This document shows positions 23,186-31,774 of a stretch of 34,889 nucleotides of DNA, piece after piece (within the stretch, counting starts at the first letter, position 1; each line of letters opens with the position of its first letter). A program made the position numbers and the translations under genes. Source of the stretch: Bordetella parapertussis. GTDB lineage: Bacteria; Pseudomonadota; Gammaproteobacteria; Burkholderiales; Casimicrobiaceae. The notes under the pieces are model-generated. The model was not told the origin of the DNA and searched no databases. It worked only from the letters and a program-made list of their open reading frames with translations. The stretch is from contig CALQLA020000051.1 in the NCBI GenBank assembly GCA_943331295.2, positions 1 to 34,889 on the forward strand. The letters are read 5' to 3'.

Positions 23186-25579
23186 ATGAACGTTCGTGCT
23201 GCCTGGTCGTCGTGCCTGCTGTTTGTCGCAATGCTGTTCGGCGCGGGGACTGCCCTCGCGGACGGGTCGCTCGTAGTCACGCCCGCCTCGGTGGCGATGC
23301 TCGTGGGCGCCAAGGCCACGCTGACGGCGACGAACGTCGCCAACCAGCTGATCGTCAGCGCCGGCGATGCCAGCATCGTCTACGCGACCGTCAGCCGGCG
23401 CACGGTGACACTGTCGGCGCGCAAGGCGGGCGCCACCACCGTCACCGTGAAAGACAGCCTGTCGGAACGGAAGATCCTCGTCACGGTCAACCCGGTTCCT
23501 GTCCTGACCGTGAATCCGACCGCCGTCACGATGGCCGTCGGGGCGACGGCGCCGGTGGCCGTCACCAATGCCTCGGGCACCGTGACGGCGACGTCGGCGA
23601 GCACGGCCATCGCAACGGTCACCTATGCCAACAATACCGCGACGGTGAAGGGGGTGAAGGCCGGCGCGACGACGATCACGATCAAGGACAGCAAGACCAG
23701 CCGGACGGTCGCGGCGACGGTGACGGCAGCGGGTCCCGCGCTCGCGATGTCGCCGTCGTTCGTTTCGATCACCGCCGGCGCGACGGTGCCGCTGGCGGTC
23801 ACCAACGCGGCCGGCGCCGTCACCGTGAGCACGTCGGACGCATCGGTGGCCACGGTCACTTACGCCAGCGGCAAGGCGACGGTCAAGGGCATCAAGGCCG
23901 GCGGCGCGGTGATCACCGCCCGGGACGGCACGACGTCGGCCGTCACCCAGGTCACCGTGGTCAGCGGCCCGGTGCCGGTTGCCGGCGGCTACGCGCTCCT
24001 CGCCTGGAACGACCTCGGCATGCACTGCGTCGACGGCAAGGACTACTCGGTGTTCTCGATCCTGCCGCCCTACAACAACCTGCACGCGCAGCTCGTCAAC
24101 AAGAGCACGGGCAAGCAGGTGACGACCGGGGTGACGCTGACCTACGAAGCGATTCCCGACGACACCGTTCCGGTTGCCGATCCGATGTACAGCTCGATCA
24201 ACACGACCAGCATCGGCAAGACGAACTTCTGGACCTACGTGCAGGGGCTGTTCGGCGCCAATCCCGCGCCCGACGTCGGCCTGAACCTGAGCGGCCTGCC
24301 GGGCAACCGCGTGACGTCGAAGGTGCCGCAGCCTATGACGTTCGCCCCCGCGAACGGCTGGTTCGTCGCCGAAGGCATCCCGATGACCCCGGTCGACGAC
24401 CAGGGGCGCAAGAACTTCTACCCGATGGTGAAGGTGGTGGCGAAGGATATCGCGGGCAACGTGCTCGCGACCGCCAAGACCGTGCTGCCGGTCAGCGACG
24501 AGATGACCTGCATCGCCTGCCACGCGTCGACGCAGTCGCTCGACGCGGCGGCGAACGCGGCGCGGCCGAAGGCGGGCTGGGTCAACAACCCGGTCGCGGA
24601 AAAGGACTGGAAGATGAACATCCTGAAGCTGCACGACGAGCGGATGTTCGCGAATCCGGCGACGGCCCCGCTCTACGCGGCGGCGCTGGCGCAGATGGGA
24701 TACGACGCCGGCGGCCTGCTGGTGACGACGACGCGCCAGGCCGGCGAGCCCGTGCTGTGCGCGGCCTGCCACTCGTCGAACGCACTCGCCACCAGCGGCT
24801 TCCCGAACGTGCGGGCGCTCACCCATGCGCTGCACACCAAGCATGCCGACGTCGTCGACCCGACGAGCCAGCTCGCGCTGTCCAGCATCAATAACCGCAG
24901 CGCCTGCTACTCCTGCCATCCGGGCTCGGTGACGCAGTGCCTGCGCGGCGCGATGGGCACGGCGGTCGACGCCAACGGCAAGCCGGAAATGAGCTGCCAG
25001 AGCTGCCACGGCAACATGCTGGACGTGGGCAACACCGCCCGCACGGGATGGCTCTCGCAACCCAACTGCCAGGCGTGCCATCACGACGGCGTGCGCGAAC
25101 TGGTCGGCGTCACAGCCGCCGGCACGCCGAAGGTGTGGAGCGACACGCGCTTCGCGACCGCCCCCAACACGCCGGCCGCCGGCTTCAGCCTCTACCGGTT
25201 CAGCAAGGGTCACGGCGGCCTGCAATGCGAGGCCTGCCACGGCGCCACCCACGCCGAGTACCCGAGCTCGCATTCGCAGGACAACGCGCTGTCGATCGGC
25301 TTGCAGGGACACGCGGGCACGGTGGCCGAATGCGCCGCCTGCCACGCGACGATGCCGACGACGGTGAGCGGCGGTCCGCATGGCATGCACACCACCGGCG
25401 CCGCCTGGGTGAGCAGCCACGAGGACGTGAGCAAGACGGGCTGCACGGACTGCCACGGCAAGGACTACCGCGGCACCCCGCTCAGCGCCATCAAGGTCGC
25501 CAAGGTCATCAACGGCAAGAGCTTCGCCGCCGGACACCAGATGAATTGCTACGACTGCCACAACGGGCCGAACCCGTAG
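23186..25579 (+). CDS. Exported nonaheme cytochrome c with three Ig-like repeats
   Basis: The 797-residue precursor has a signal peptide (cut after TALA). Three BIG2/bacterial-Ig-like repeats follow at about residues 27-100, 105-185 and 187-268, with recurring VTMAVGATAPVAVTN and ATVKGVKAGATTITIKD units. A beta-rich region (GYALLAWNDLGMHCVDGKDY) comes next, then nine CxxCH heme motifs in the last 365 residues (CIACH, CAACH, CYSCH, CQSCH, CQACH, CEACH, CAACH, CTDCH, CYDCH). There is no transmembrane tail. It is probably periplasmic or outer-surface, acting as an electron conduit or reductase. A GAGGAGA ribosome binding site supports the ATG. A separate leader with two dyads suggests its own regulation. 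Confidence 0.88.
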   Translation: MNVRAAWSSCLLFVAMLFGAGTALADGSLVVTPASVAMLVGAKATLTATNVANQLIVSAGDASIVYATVSRRTVTLSARKAGATTVTVKDSLSERKILVTVNPVPVLTVNPTAVTMAVGATAPVAVTNASGTVTATSASTAIATVTYANNTATVKGVKAGATTITIKDSKTSRTVAATVTAAGPALAMSPSFVSITAGATVPLAVTNAAGAVTVSTSDASVATVTYASGKATVKGIKAGGAVITARDGTTSAVTQVTVVSGPVPVAGGYALLAWNDLGMHCVDGKDYSVFSILPPYNNLHAQLVNKSTGKQVTTGVTLTYEAIPDDTVPVADPMYSSINTTSIGKTNFWTYVQGLFGANPAPDVGLNLSGLPGNRVTSKVPQPMTFAPANGWFVAEGIPMTPVDDQGRKNFYPMVKVVAKDIAGNVLATAKTVLPVSDEMTCIACHASTQSLDAAANAARPKAGWVNNPVAEKDWKMNILKLHDERMFANPATAPLYAAALAQMGYDAGGLLVTTTRQAGEPVLCAACHSSNALATSGFPNVRALTHALHTKHADVVDPTSQLALSSINNRSACYSCHPGSVTQCLRGAMGTAVDANGKPEMSCQSCHGNMLDVGNTARTGWLSQPNCQACHHDGVRELVGVTAAGTPKVWSDTRFATAPNTPAAGFSLYRFSKGHGGLQCEACHGATHAEYPSSHSQDNALSIGLQGHAGTVAECAACHATMPTTVSGGPHGMHTTGAAWVSSHEDVSKTGCTDCHGKDYRGTPLSAIKVAKVINGKSFAAGHQMNCYDCHNGPNP

Positions 25580-25606
25580 CCGCCGCAACCATCGACCGAC
25601 GTCAGG

Positions 25607-25630
25607 CCGCCCGCGAGGGCGGTTTGCGTT
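25607..25630 (+). terminator. Rho-independent terminator after the multiheme gene
   Basis: Stem CCGCCC/GGGCGG with a GCGA tetraloop is followed by TTTGCGTTT, 27 bases after the stop. Confidence 0.7.
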
Positions 25631-25742
25631 TGGGGCGAGTGAGTCACCGAGCCGGAGGGCCGGGCTGCCGGTTGACGCCGGAAACGCGAGTCGACGGCGG
25701 GCTACGCGCACTCGACGCCCGCCATCACGCGGCGCGCCATGA

Positions 25743-26807
25743 TCACCGCGCGCCGATTGCCTCGATGCCGAGCACGGCCCCGGCGGATGCGGTGTGGTAC
25801 CCGACCAGCGGTCCCGCGATCCGGCCGAGCGTCGCACCGGCGAGCGCCTCGACCAGCCGTGCGAGCGCCGACGTTTCAAGTTCCGCGGCACGAACCGCAA
25901 GAAAGTAACGCTCGCGCACCAGCGGGACAAAGGCGAGCTGGTACTCGGCGGCCGCCGCGCGCAGGCCGAAGCCCGCGTCGGCGCCGCCCGAGGCGACGGT
26001 CGCCGCCACGGCGGCGTGGGTGAACTCTTCGGTCCGGTAGCCGTTGATGGCCGCCGCGTCGATGCCGTCGTCGACGAGCATCTGGTCGATGAGCAGCCGC
26101 GTGCCCGAGCCGCGCTGGCGATTGACGATGCGCAGGCCGCGCGTGGCGATGTCGCGGAAGCTTCGGACGTGCATCGGATTGCCGCGCGGCAGGATCAGCC
26201 CCTGCTCGCGGTCGACGAAGCGCAGCAGCCGGTCGCGGCGCGTCCGCAGCCATTTCAGGAACGGCCGGTGATCGAGGGTGGAGCAGCCGGTGATCGGAAC
26301 GTGGAACCCTGCAACGTCCGCGCGCCCCTCGGCAAACTCCCGGATCGCGTGCAGGCTGCCCATGAACGAGACGTCGAGGGTCAGCCCCGCCGCCCGAGGC
26401 AGCACCTCCGCCAGCGCAGCCAGCGCGAGGTCGTGGCTGGCGGCCACGCGAAGCCGCTGCAGGGGCGCCGACGGCATCCGCGGTCGCGGGCCGATCTCCA
26501 CCGCGAGTTCCGGCAGGAGCCGCGCGATACGGCGGGTTGCCGCCTGTTGCGCGGCCACCAGCTGCTCCCCCGCTGTCGTGAGCGATGCGCCCCGGCCGCG
26601 CTCCAGCAGCACGAGCCCCGCGCCCAGCTTGCGCTCGTAGTCGCGCAGGAGTCCCCAGGCCGCGCGGTAGGAGATGCCGCAGGGGCCGATCGCGGCCGCA
26701 AGCGACGCCGTTGCCGCGATGGCCTCGAGCAGCGGCAGGAGGCGCTCGTCAAGCGCCTCCACCGGGTCGCCGTCGAGCCGCCACGAGAGGACGGGAGCGA
26801 TTCGCAT
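25743..26807 (-). CDS. ModE-type HTH regulator with periplasmic-binding-like domain
   Basis: The 354-residue protein has two parts. The N-terminal part (about 1-110) contains a ModE/LysR-type winged helix with GISYRAAWGLLRDYERKLGA and GRGASLTTAGEQLV. The C-terminal part (about 125-340) resembles a type 2 periplasmic-binding fold without signal peptide (LRVAASHDLALAALAEVL, GFHVPITG, RQRGSGTRLLIDQML, TVASGGADAGFGLRAAA). Such fusions control molybdate or tungstate uptake or molybdoenzyme genes. The gene is divergent from the tup-like transporter, so oxyanion- or cofactor-responsive control of it is likely. The ATG at 26807 lies within a GCATTATGCA element, hinting at autoregulation. Confidence 0.8.
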   Translation of the reverse strand: MRIAPVLSWRLDGDPVEALDERLLPLLEAIAATASLAAAIGPCGISYRAAWGLLRDYERKLGAGLVLLERGRGASLTTAGEQLVAAQQAATRRIARLLPELAVEIGPRPRMPSAPLQRLRVAASHDLALAALAEVLPRAAGLTLDVSFMGSLHAIREFAEGRADVAGFHVPITGCSTLDHRPFLKWLRTRRDRLLRFVDREQGLILPRGNPMHVRSFRDIATRGLRIVNRQRGSGTRLLIDQMLVDDGIDAAAINGYRTEEFTHAAVAATVASGGADAGFGLRAAAAEYQLAFVPLVRERYFLAVRAAELETSALARLVEALAGATLGRIAGPLVGYHTASAGAVLGIEAIGAR

Positions 26808-26918
26808 TATGCAAGGTGCCGCATGTTTTGGGTTCAGCCAGTTTCCGCTATCATCCGGCGACCGATGCGCGGCCACCCCGCCGACGTACCACGCATAATC
26901 GGCATCGTACTGCATATT
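26804..26918. promoter_or_regulatory. Candidate operators with GCATAAT-like boxes
   Basis: In the 142-base divergent region, GCATTATGCA (26804-26813; GCATAAT on the minus strand), GCATAAT (26893-26899) and GCATATT (26912-26918) recur. The first covers the regulator start codon; the other two precede tupB. Their A+T-rich cores stand out from the GC-rich background. They may be sites for the ModE-like regulator, or -10-like elements. Confidence 0.35.
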
Positions 26919-26949
26919 ACGCCCAACCTCCACCGCCGCAACCCCTTCC

Positions 26950-27654
26950 TTGAACAGCGTCACCGAAGCCGCCGCGCAGGCGGCTGCACTCGTCGCCGTG
27001 GCCGACCCCAAGCTGGTCGGCATCGTGCTGCTCAGCTTGCGCATCAGCCTCGCCGCGGTGCTGATCGGGTGCGTCGTCGGCCTGCCGCTCGGCGCCGCGA
27101 TCGCCGTCAACCCGTTTCCGGGCCGGCGCGCGCTGATCGTGGTCCTGAACGGCCTGATGGGACTGCCGTCGGTAGTCGTCGGGCTGATCGTCTACCTGAT
27201 GTTGTCGCGCGCCGGCCCGCTGGGAGCGCTTGGCATCCTCTTCACGCCGACGGCGATGGTGGTCGCGCAGGCGATCCTGATCACGCCGACGATCGCAGCG
27301 CTGTCCCGGCAGGTGGTCGAGGACTCGTGGCACGAGTACCGCGAGCAACTGCGCTCGCTGGGCGAGACGGGCGCCGGCGCCGCCGTCACGCTGCTGTGGG
27401 ACCTGCGCTACTCGCTTGTCACCATCGTGCTGGCCGGCTTCGGACGCGCGGTGTCCGAGGTGGGCGCGGTGATGATCGTCGGCGGCAACATCGACGGCGT
27501 CACGCGGGTGATGACGACGTCAATCGCGCTCGAGACCAGCAAGGGCGACCTGCCGCTGGCGCTGGGGCTCGGCTTCATCCTGCTCGCGATCGTGCTCATC
27601 CTCAACGCCGGCGCCGACGTCGTCCGGGCGACGGCGCAGCGACGATACGGATGA
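26950..27654 (+). CDS. tupB: Tungstate-type ABC transporter permease TupB
   Basis: The 234-residue membrane protein has five to six hydrophobic helices and the binding-protein-dependent permease EAA loop: EQLRSLGETGAGAAVTLLWD, with GFGRAVSEVGAVMIVGGNI after it. GLMGLPSVVVGLIVYLMLSR is a strong family segment of TupB/WtpB-like permeases. The reading starts at a TTG (26950) with a poor ribosome binding site. An internal start is possible, but the first hydrophobic helix begins about 20 residues later, so this start is plausible. The stop overlaps the ATPase start (ATGA). Confidence 0.85.
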   Translation: MNSVTEAAAQAAALVAVADPKLVGIVLLSLRISLAAVLIGCVVGLPLGAAIAVNPFPGRRALIVVLNGLMGLPSVVVGLIVYLMLSRAGPLGALGILFTPTAMVVAQAILITPTIAALSRQVVEDSWHEYREQLRSLGETGAGAAVTLLWDLRYSLVTIVLAGFGRAVSEVGAVMIVGGNIDGVTRVMTTSIALETSKGDLPLALGLGFILLAIVLILNAGADVVRATAQRRYG

Positions 27655-28394
27655 CCGCCGGCGAAATCGTGCGCGCTCCCCGGAAAATGCTGCCGTTGCG
27701 GCTCGACGACGTCGCCTTCGCGGTCGGCGCGAGGCAGATCATCCGCGGCGTCACGACGACGATCGAGGCGGGCTCGCGCACGATCATCCTGGGCCCCAAC
27801 GGGGCAGGCAAGAGCGTGCTGTTGCGGCTGTGCCACGGCCTGCTCGCGCCGACGTCCGGGACCCTCGCGTGGAACTCGCCCGAGATCCCCGGCGCACCAC
27901 GCCGGCAGGCGATGGTGTTCCAGCGCCCTGTGCTGCTGCGCCGCTCGGCGCTCGGCAACGTGATGTATGCGCTGGCCCTCGCCGGCGTGCCCCGCGGCGA
28001 GCGCGTCGAACGCGCGATGGCGGCGCTGTCCACGGTCGGCCTCGAAGGCAGTGCGCAGCACGCGGCGCGCATCCTCTCCGGAGGCGAGCAGCAGCGGCTG
28101 GCGCTGGCCCGGATCTGGGCGCTGCGACCCGAGGTTCTTTTCCTCGACGAGCCCACGGCGAACCTCGATCCAGGCGCGACGCACGAGATCGAGAAGATCA
28201 TCGGCGCGCTGCACGCCGCCGGCACCAAGATCGTGATGGTCACCCACAACCTCGGGCAGGCGCATCGCCTGGGGGACGAGATCCTGTTCCTGCACGAAGG
28301 CCGGCTCGTCGAACGCGCGCCGGCCGATGATTTTCTGAAACGTCCGGCCTCGACCGAGGCCGCGAGATTCCTGGAGGGAGAATTGCCATGGTAG
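27651..28394 (+). CDS. tupC: Tungstate-type ABC transporter ATP-binding protein TupC
   Basis: The 247-residue ABC ATPase has Walker A GPNGAGKS (about residues 46-53), Q-loop VFQRPVLLRRSALGNV, signature LSGGEQQRLALARIWAL, Walker B VLFLDEPTANLD and H-loop MVTHNLGQAHR. The spacing and the QRPVLL segment fit the small oxyanion importers (TupC, ModC without the C-terminal regulatory domain). It is translationally coupled at both ends: ATGA overlap with the permease, and an overlap of seven bases with the binding-protein gene. Confidence 0.88.
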   Translation: MTAGEIVRAPRKMLPLRLDDVAFAVGARQIIRGVTTTIEAGSRTIILGPNGAGKSVLLRLCHGLLAPTSGTLAWNSPEIPGAPRRQAMVFQRPVLLRRSALGNVMYALALAGVPRGERVERAMAALSTVGLEGSAQHAARILSGGEQQRLALARIWALRPEVLFLDEPTANLDPGATHEIEKIIGALHAAGTKIVMVTHNLGQAHRLGDEILFLHEGRLVERAPADDFLKRPASTEAARFLEGELPW

Positions 28395-29215
28395 TTGCCC
28401 GCCGCGCTTTCCTCGCCCTGCTCGTCGGCGTCGCCGCCGTCGCGGCGCAGGGGCAGGAGCGCTTCATCACCGTCGCGTCGACCACGTCGACCGAGCAGTC
28501 GGGCCTGTTCGGCTACATCCTGCCGATCTTCGAGGCGAAGTCCGGAACGAAGGTGCGGGTCGTCGCGCTCGGCACCGGCCAGGCGCTCGAGCTCGCGCGC
28601 CGCGGCGACGCCGATGTCGCCTTCGTCCACGCCAAGGCCGCCGAGGAGAAGTTCCTCGCCGAAAGCCACGGCGTCAGGCGCTACCCGGTGATGTACAACG
28701 ACTTCGTGCTGATCGGGCCGAAGAGCGACCCCGCGAAGGTCGCCGGCGGCAAGGACATCGTCGAGGCGCTCAGGAAGATCCAGGCAGCGCAGGCACCGTT
28801 CGTCTCGCGCGGCGACAAGAGCGGCACGCACATGGCGGAGCTGGACCTGTGGAAGGCGAGCGGCGTCGACCTGGACAAGGCGAAGGGTCCCTGGTACCGC
28901 GACACCGGACAGGGCATGGGGCCGGCACTGAACACTGCGGCGTCGATGAACGCCTACGTGCTTGCCGACCGTGGCACGTGGCTGGCATTCAAGAACCGCG
29001 GCGACCTCGCGATCGTCGTCGAAGGCGACAAGCGCCTCTACAACCAGTACGGCGTGATGCTGGTCAATCCCGACAAGCATCCGACAGTGAAGAAGGAGCT
29101 CGGCCAGGCGTTCATCGACTGGCTCGTGTCACCCGGCGGCCAGAAGGCCATCGCCGACTACAAGATCAACGGCGAGCAGCTGTTCTTCCCGAACGCCGGG
29201 CAGGCGGGCGCCTGA
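28388..29215 (+). CDS. tupA: Tungstate-binding periplasmic protein TupA
   Basis: The 275-residue precursor has a signal peptide (MVVARRAFLALLVGVAAVAA). The mature start is ITVASTTSTEQSGLFGYILP; the TTST..SGL motif provides oxyanion-binding residues in TupA proteins. GTGQALELARRGDADVAFVH, YPVMYNDFVLIGP and SRGDKSGTHMAELDLW (the second conserved ligand segment) complete the family pattern. The genes run tupB-tupC-tupA. Tungstate is inferred from family; molybdate specificity cannot be ruled out by sequence. It converges with the acyl-reductase-like gene, 19 bases apart. Confidence 0.87.
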   Translation: MVVARRAFLALLVGVAAVAAQGQERFITVASTTSTEQSGLFGYILPIFEAKSGTKVRVVALGTGQALELARRGDADVAFVHAKAAEEKFLAESHGVRRYPVMYNDFVLIGPKSDPAKVAGGKDIVEALRKIQAAQAPFVSRGDKSGTHMAELDLWKASGVDLDKAKGPWYRDTGQGMGPALNTAASMNAYVLADRGTWLAFKNRGDLAIVVEGDKRLYNQYGVMLVNPDKHPTVKKELGQAFIDWLVSPGGQKAIADYKINGEQLFFPNAGQAGA

Positions 29216-29223
29216 CTGCGCAC

Positions 29224-29243
29224 GCCGCCGACCTCTAGGCGGC
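29224..29243. terminator. Possible bidirectional terminator hairpin
   Basis: GCCGCC and GGCGGC pair around an 8-base loop between two convergent genes, overlapping the stop of the left-reading one. There is no T-run on either side, so confidence is limited. Confidence 0.35.
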
Positions 29244-31346
29244 AGCAGCCGTCCGGGCGACCTTCCGACCGGACCTTGCGGCCGGAGCCCGGCGAGGCTT
29301 GACCGGCTTCGCCGCCGCGGCGGCCCGCGCGGCGAGCGCCAGCTTCCGCACCCGGCGGATGTCAGCGTCCGAGAACGGGCCGTTGACGCCCGAGATCGCG
29401 GCGAGCTTCATCCCGTGCTTCCGGCCCAGCCGGTAGATCTCGCGCACCTTCTCCCACTCGATGTTGCGGCCGACGGTGAAGTTCTCGAACTTGCCTTCGA
29501 GCGCCAGCACGATGGTCTCGGCGAGGCAGGCGTAGGCCACGTTCTTCGGCAGGCCGATGTTCTTCATCGTCACGGCGCCGGGCAGCAGGATCTCGCCGGA
29601 CTCGATGACCAGCACGTCGGGACGCTTGGCGACCTCCTCCGGCGGCAGGTCGAGCGGGCGCGCGACGTCGGTGATCACGCACCCGGGCTTGACCTGCATG
29701 ATGTCCAGCACCTTCTTGCCCGCGCCGGACGTCGCCGTGACGATCATGTCCATCCCGGCGATGTCCTTGTCGGCGCGCGACGAGAGGAACAGCTTCGCCC
29801 CGGGCGTCTCCTTCAGGATCGAGCCCTTCAGCGACAGCAGCTTGGCGGTCTCGGGCGACACGAGGTAGACCTCCTCGGCGACCATCGCCAGCATCCGCGC
29901 GCAGACCGACCCGATGGCCCCGGTGGCGCCCACCACCATCGCCTTGAACTGCACCTTCTGGCCGCGCCGGGGCGCGTGCACCAGTCCCAGGCGTAGCACG
30001 GCGTCGTGCGCCGCCCACAGCGCGCCCGAGGCGCTGTAGCTGTTGCCGGTGGTGATGGGCAGCGGCGCGCGCTTGGCCACGGTGAGGCCCGCGTCGCCGA
30101 CCACCTTGGTGAAGGCGCCGAGGCCCATGATCTGCGCGCCGAGGCTCCGCGCCATCCGCGCCGCATCGAGCAGCCGGCGGTAGGTGAACTCGGGGCTGTG
30201 GCTCATGATCTCCTTCGGCGTGCCGCCGACGGAGATCAGCCAGCCTTCGGTTTCCACGCCGGTGGGGGACCTGATCCCCGACACCTTCGAGTAGACGAAC
30301 GGCGGCGCGTAGGCCATCGCCTTCTCGATCGTGTTCATGAACACCGGCGGCGAGACGTGCGACAGCAGGTCGATCGGCTTGATGTTCTTGAAGTACTCCT
30401 GCGACAGCGGGTGGATGACGAACGCGAAGCGGTTGACGCGCCGGAAACCGTTCGGGTAGATGATCCGCGGCTCGAGGTCGAGGTTGGTGATGATCTCGAG
30501 GTAGTCGTCCTCGAGGATGTCGTCGGGATCCTTCTCGGTCGCGGCGACGATCATCGCGTCGAGCACGCTCGGGCTCAGCACGTGGTCGAACATCGCGGGC
30601 GCGCCGTCGATCACCATGGCCACACCCTTCTTCTTGAACTGCGCGATGCGGCGGTCGTTGACGGTCGACGTGATGATGGTCTTGCCGGAGAGTTCCTCGG
30701 CGCCGAAGTCGTCCAGCTCGTGGACCGGCGCCACGATCACCGTCGCGTCCTCCATCGACTTCTTCAGCACGAACCGCGTCCATTCCTTGACCGGCAGCGA
30801 CGACATCAGGCTGGTCGGTGCCCAGTCGAGCACGTAGTGCGCGCCGCCCGTGTAGAGCTCCAGCGCGTCGAGCGACGTCAGCATCTTGGGCACGCCCAGC
30901 TGCAGCAGCGCGTCGGCGAACTGCAGGTTATGCGTGTACTCGCCCATCGCCGCCGCGAGCTTGTAGTTGGTCATCCCCGAGAAGAAGAGGACCTTGGCGT
31001 TGTTGAAGTAGCTGCCGAGCTTCGCCTGCACGTGGCGCAGCGCCCATTCCTGCAGGATGTCGTTCAGCCGGCCGCCGGTGGTGATGGGAACGCGCGTCAC
31101 CGCTTCCTTCATCCGCGTGCTGTCCTTCTCGACGTAGCGCCGCGAGCCGACGGTGTAGCTGTCCTTCACCACGCCGAGCCCGATGGCGTCGGCGTGCTGC
31201 TCCCAGTGCTTCAGCAGGCGGATGGCCTTCGCGGTGCTGCCGTTCGTGCCCAGCCGGCGAACGCTGAAGCGCTTGCCCAGGAACCGCGCGCCGAACTCGA
31301 AATCCTGGTCACCCGCACCGAGGCTCACACCGACGACTGTCTTCAT
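29235..31346 (-). CDS. Two-part protein with fatty acyl-ACP reductase-like C-terminal half
   Basis: The 703-residue protein starts MKTVVGVSLGAGDQDFEFGA after GGAACA. Residues 1 to about 330 form a domain I do not recognise. From about 335 it follows cyanobacterial acyl-ACP reductase: FAFVIHPLSQEYFKNI, PPFVYSKVSGIRSPTGVETE, ARSLGAQIMGLGAFTKVVGD, ITTGNSYSASGALWAAH. The NADP site VVGATGAIGS lies near residue 470, and Cys556 in KPGCVITDVARPLD aligns with the catalytic thioester Cys region. The last 35 residues are an Ala/Lys/Arg/Pro tail. It probably reduces acyl thioesters to aldehydes in the cytosol. It is divergent from an alcohol dehydrogenase gene, which would give fatty alcohols. The substrate is inferred. 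Confidence 0.72.
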   Translation of the reverse strand: MKTVVGVSLGAGDQDFEFGARFLGKRFSVRRLGTNGSTAKAIRLLKHWEQHADAIGLGVVKDSYTVGSRRYVEKDSTRMKEAVTRVPITTGGRLNDILQEWALRHVQAKLGSYFNNAKVLFFSGMTNYKLAAAMGEYTHNLQFADALLQLGVPKMLTSLDALELYTGGAHYVLDWAPTSLMSSLPVKEWTRFVLKKSMEDATVIVAPVHELDDFGAEELSGKTIITSTVNDRRIAQFKKKGVAMVIDGAPAMFDHVLSPSVLDAMIVAATEKDPDDILEDDYLEIITNLDLEPRIIYPNGFRRVNRFAFVIHPLSQEYFKNIKPIDLLSHVSPPVFMNTIEKAMAYAPPFVYSKVSGIRSPTGVETEGWLISVGGTPKEIMSHSPEFTYRRLLDAARMARSLGAQIMGLGAFTKVVGDAGLTVAKRAPLPITTGNSYSASGALWAAHDAVLRLGLVHAPRRGQKVQFKAMVVGATGAIGSVCARMLAMVAEEVYLVSPETAKLLSLKGSILKETPGAKLFLSSRADKDIAGMDMIVTATSGAGKKVLDIMQVKPGCVITDVARPLDLPPEEVAKRPDVLVIESGEILLPGAVTMKNIGLPKNVAYACLAETIVLALEGKFENFTVGRNIEWEKVREIYRLGRKHGMKLAAISGVNGPFSDADIRRVRKLALAARAAAAAKPVKPRRAPAARSGRKVARTAAAA

Positions 31347-31582
31347 TGCTGTTCCGTGGAAAGGACGATGGGCGGCAGGATTGCAGTCATGGCGCCGAAC
31401 GGAGTGTGCACTTACACCGGACACTCGCTGTCGCATGCCAAAATTGTACGGCGATCCCGCCGCCCGGTCGCGCGCCGGCCGCCGTCTATCGCGCAGACCT
31501 TTGATCTGGATCGACAAATCGCGCCGGAAACGTGGCCCGGCGGGACGGTTGGGTGCAAGCTTGCGGCGTGTCGGAAAACGAC

Positions 31583-31762
31583 GTGAGCCCGAAGGGCCGC
31601 CCCGAGGGCGAACACCGGAGTCCGAAGGACGAAGGTAGTCCAGTGAGCCCGAAGGGCCGCCCCGAGGGCGAACACCGGAGTCCGAAGGACGAAGGTAGTC
31701 CAGTGAGCCCGAAGGGCCGCCCCGAGGGCGAACACCGGAGTCCATAGGACGAAGGTAGTACA
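31583..31762 (+). repeat. Three tandem 60-base repeats, each with three triloop hairpins
   Basis: Units at 31583-31642 and 31643-31702 are identical; 31703-31762 differs at only three positions. Each holds GCCC-GAA-GGGC, GCCC-CGA-GGGC and GTCC-GAA-GGAC mini-hairpins. In the third unit GTCC-GAA-GGAC becomes GTCC-ATA-GGAC: the stem is kept and the loop changed. A similar hairpin, GTCG-GAAAA-CGAC, lies at 31570-31582, and a degenerate fourth unit (GAGAGCGCGAAG) leads into the alcohol dehydrogenase ATG. The array is in the divergent region, 236 bases from the reductase start, and would lie in the 5' leader of the dehydrogenase mRNA if transcription starts upstream. Confidence 0.93.
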
Positions 31763-31774
31763 GAGAGCGCGAAG

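Noticed and set aside
31532..31747. A 71-codon frame encoding a 20-residue tandem repeat (SPKGRPEGEHRSPKDEG) across the 60-base array
   Set aside because: It starts at a GTG with no ribosome binding site, ends at a stop created by the loop change in the third unit, and the minus strand is equally open. The 60-base period simply makes any frame repetitive. Hairpin conservation explains the sequence better.
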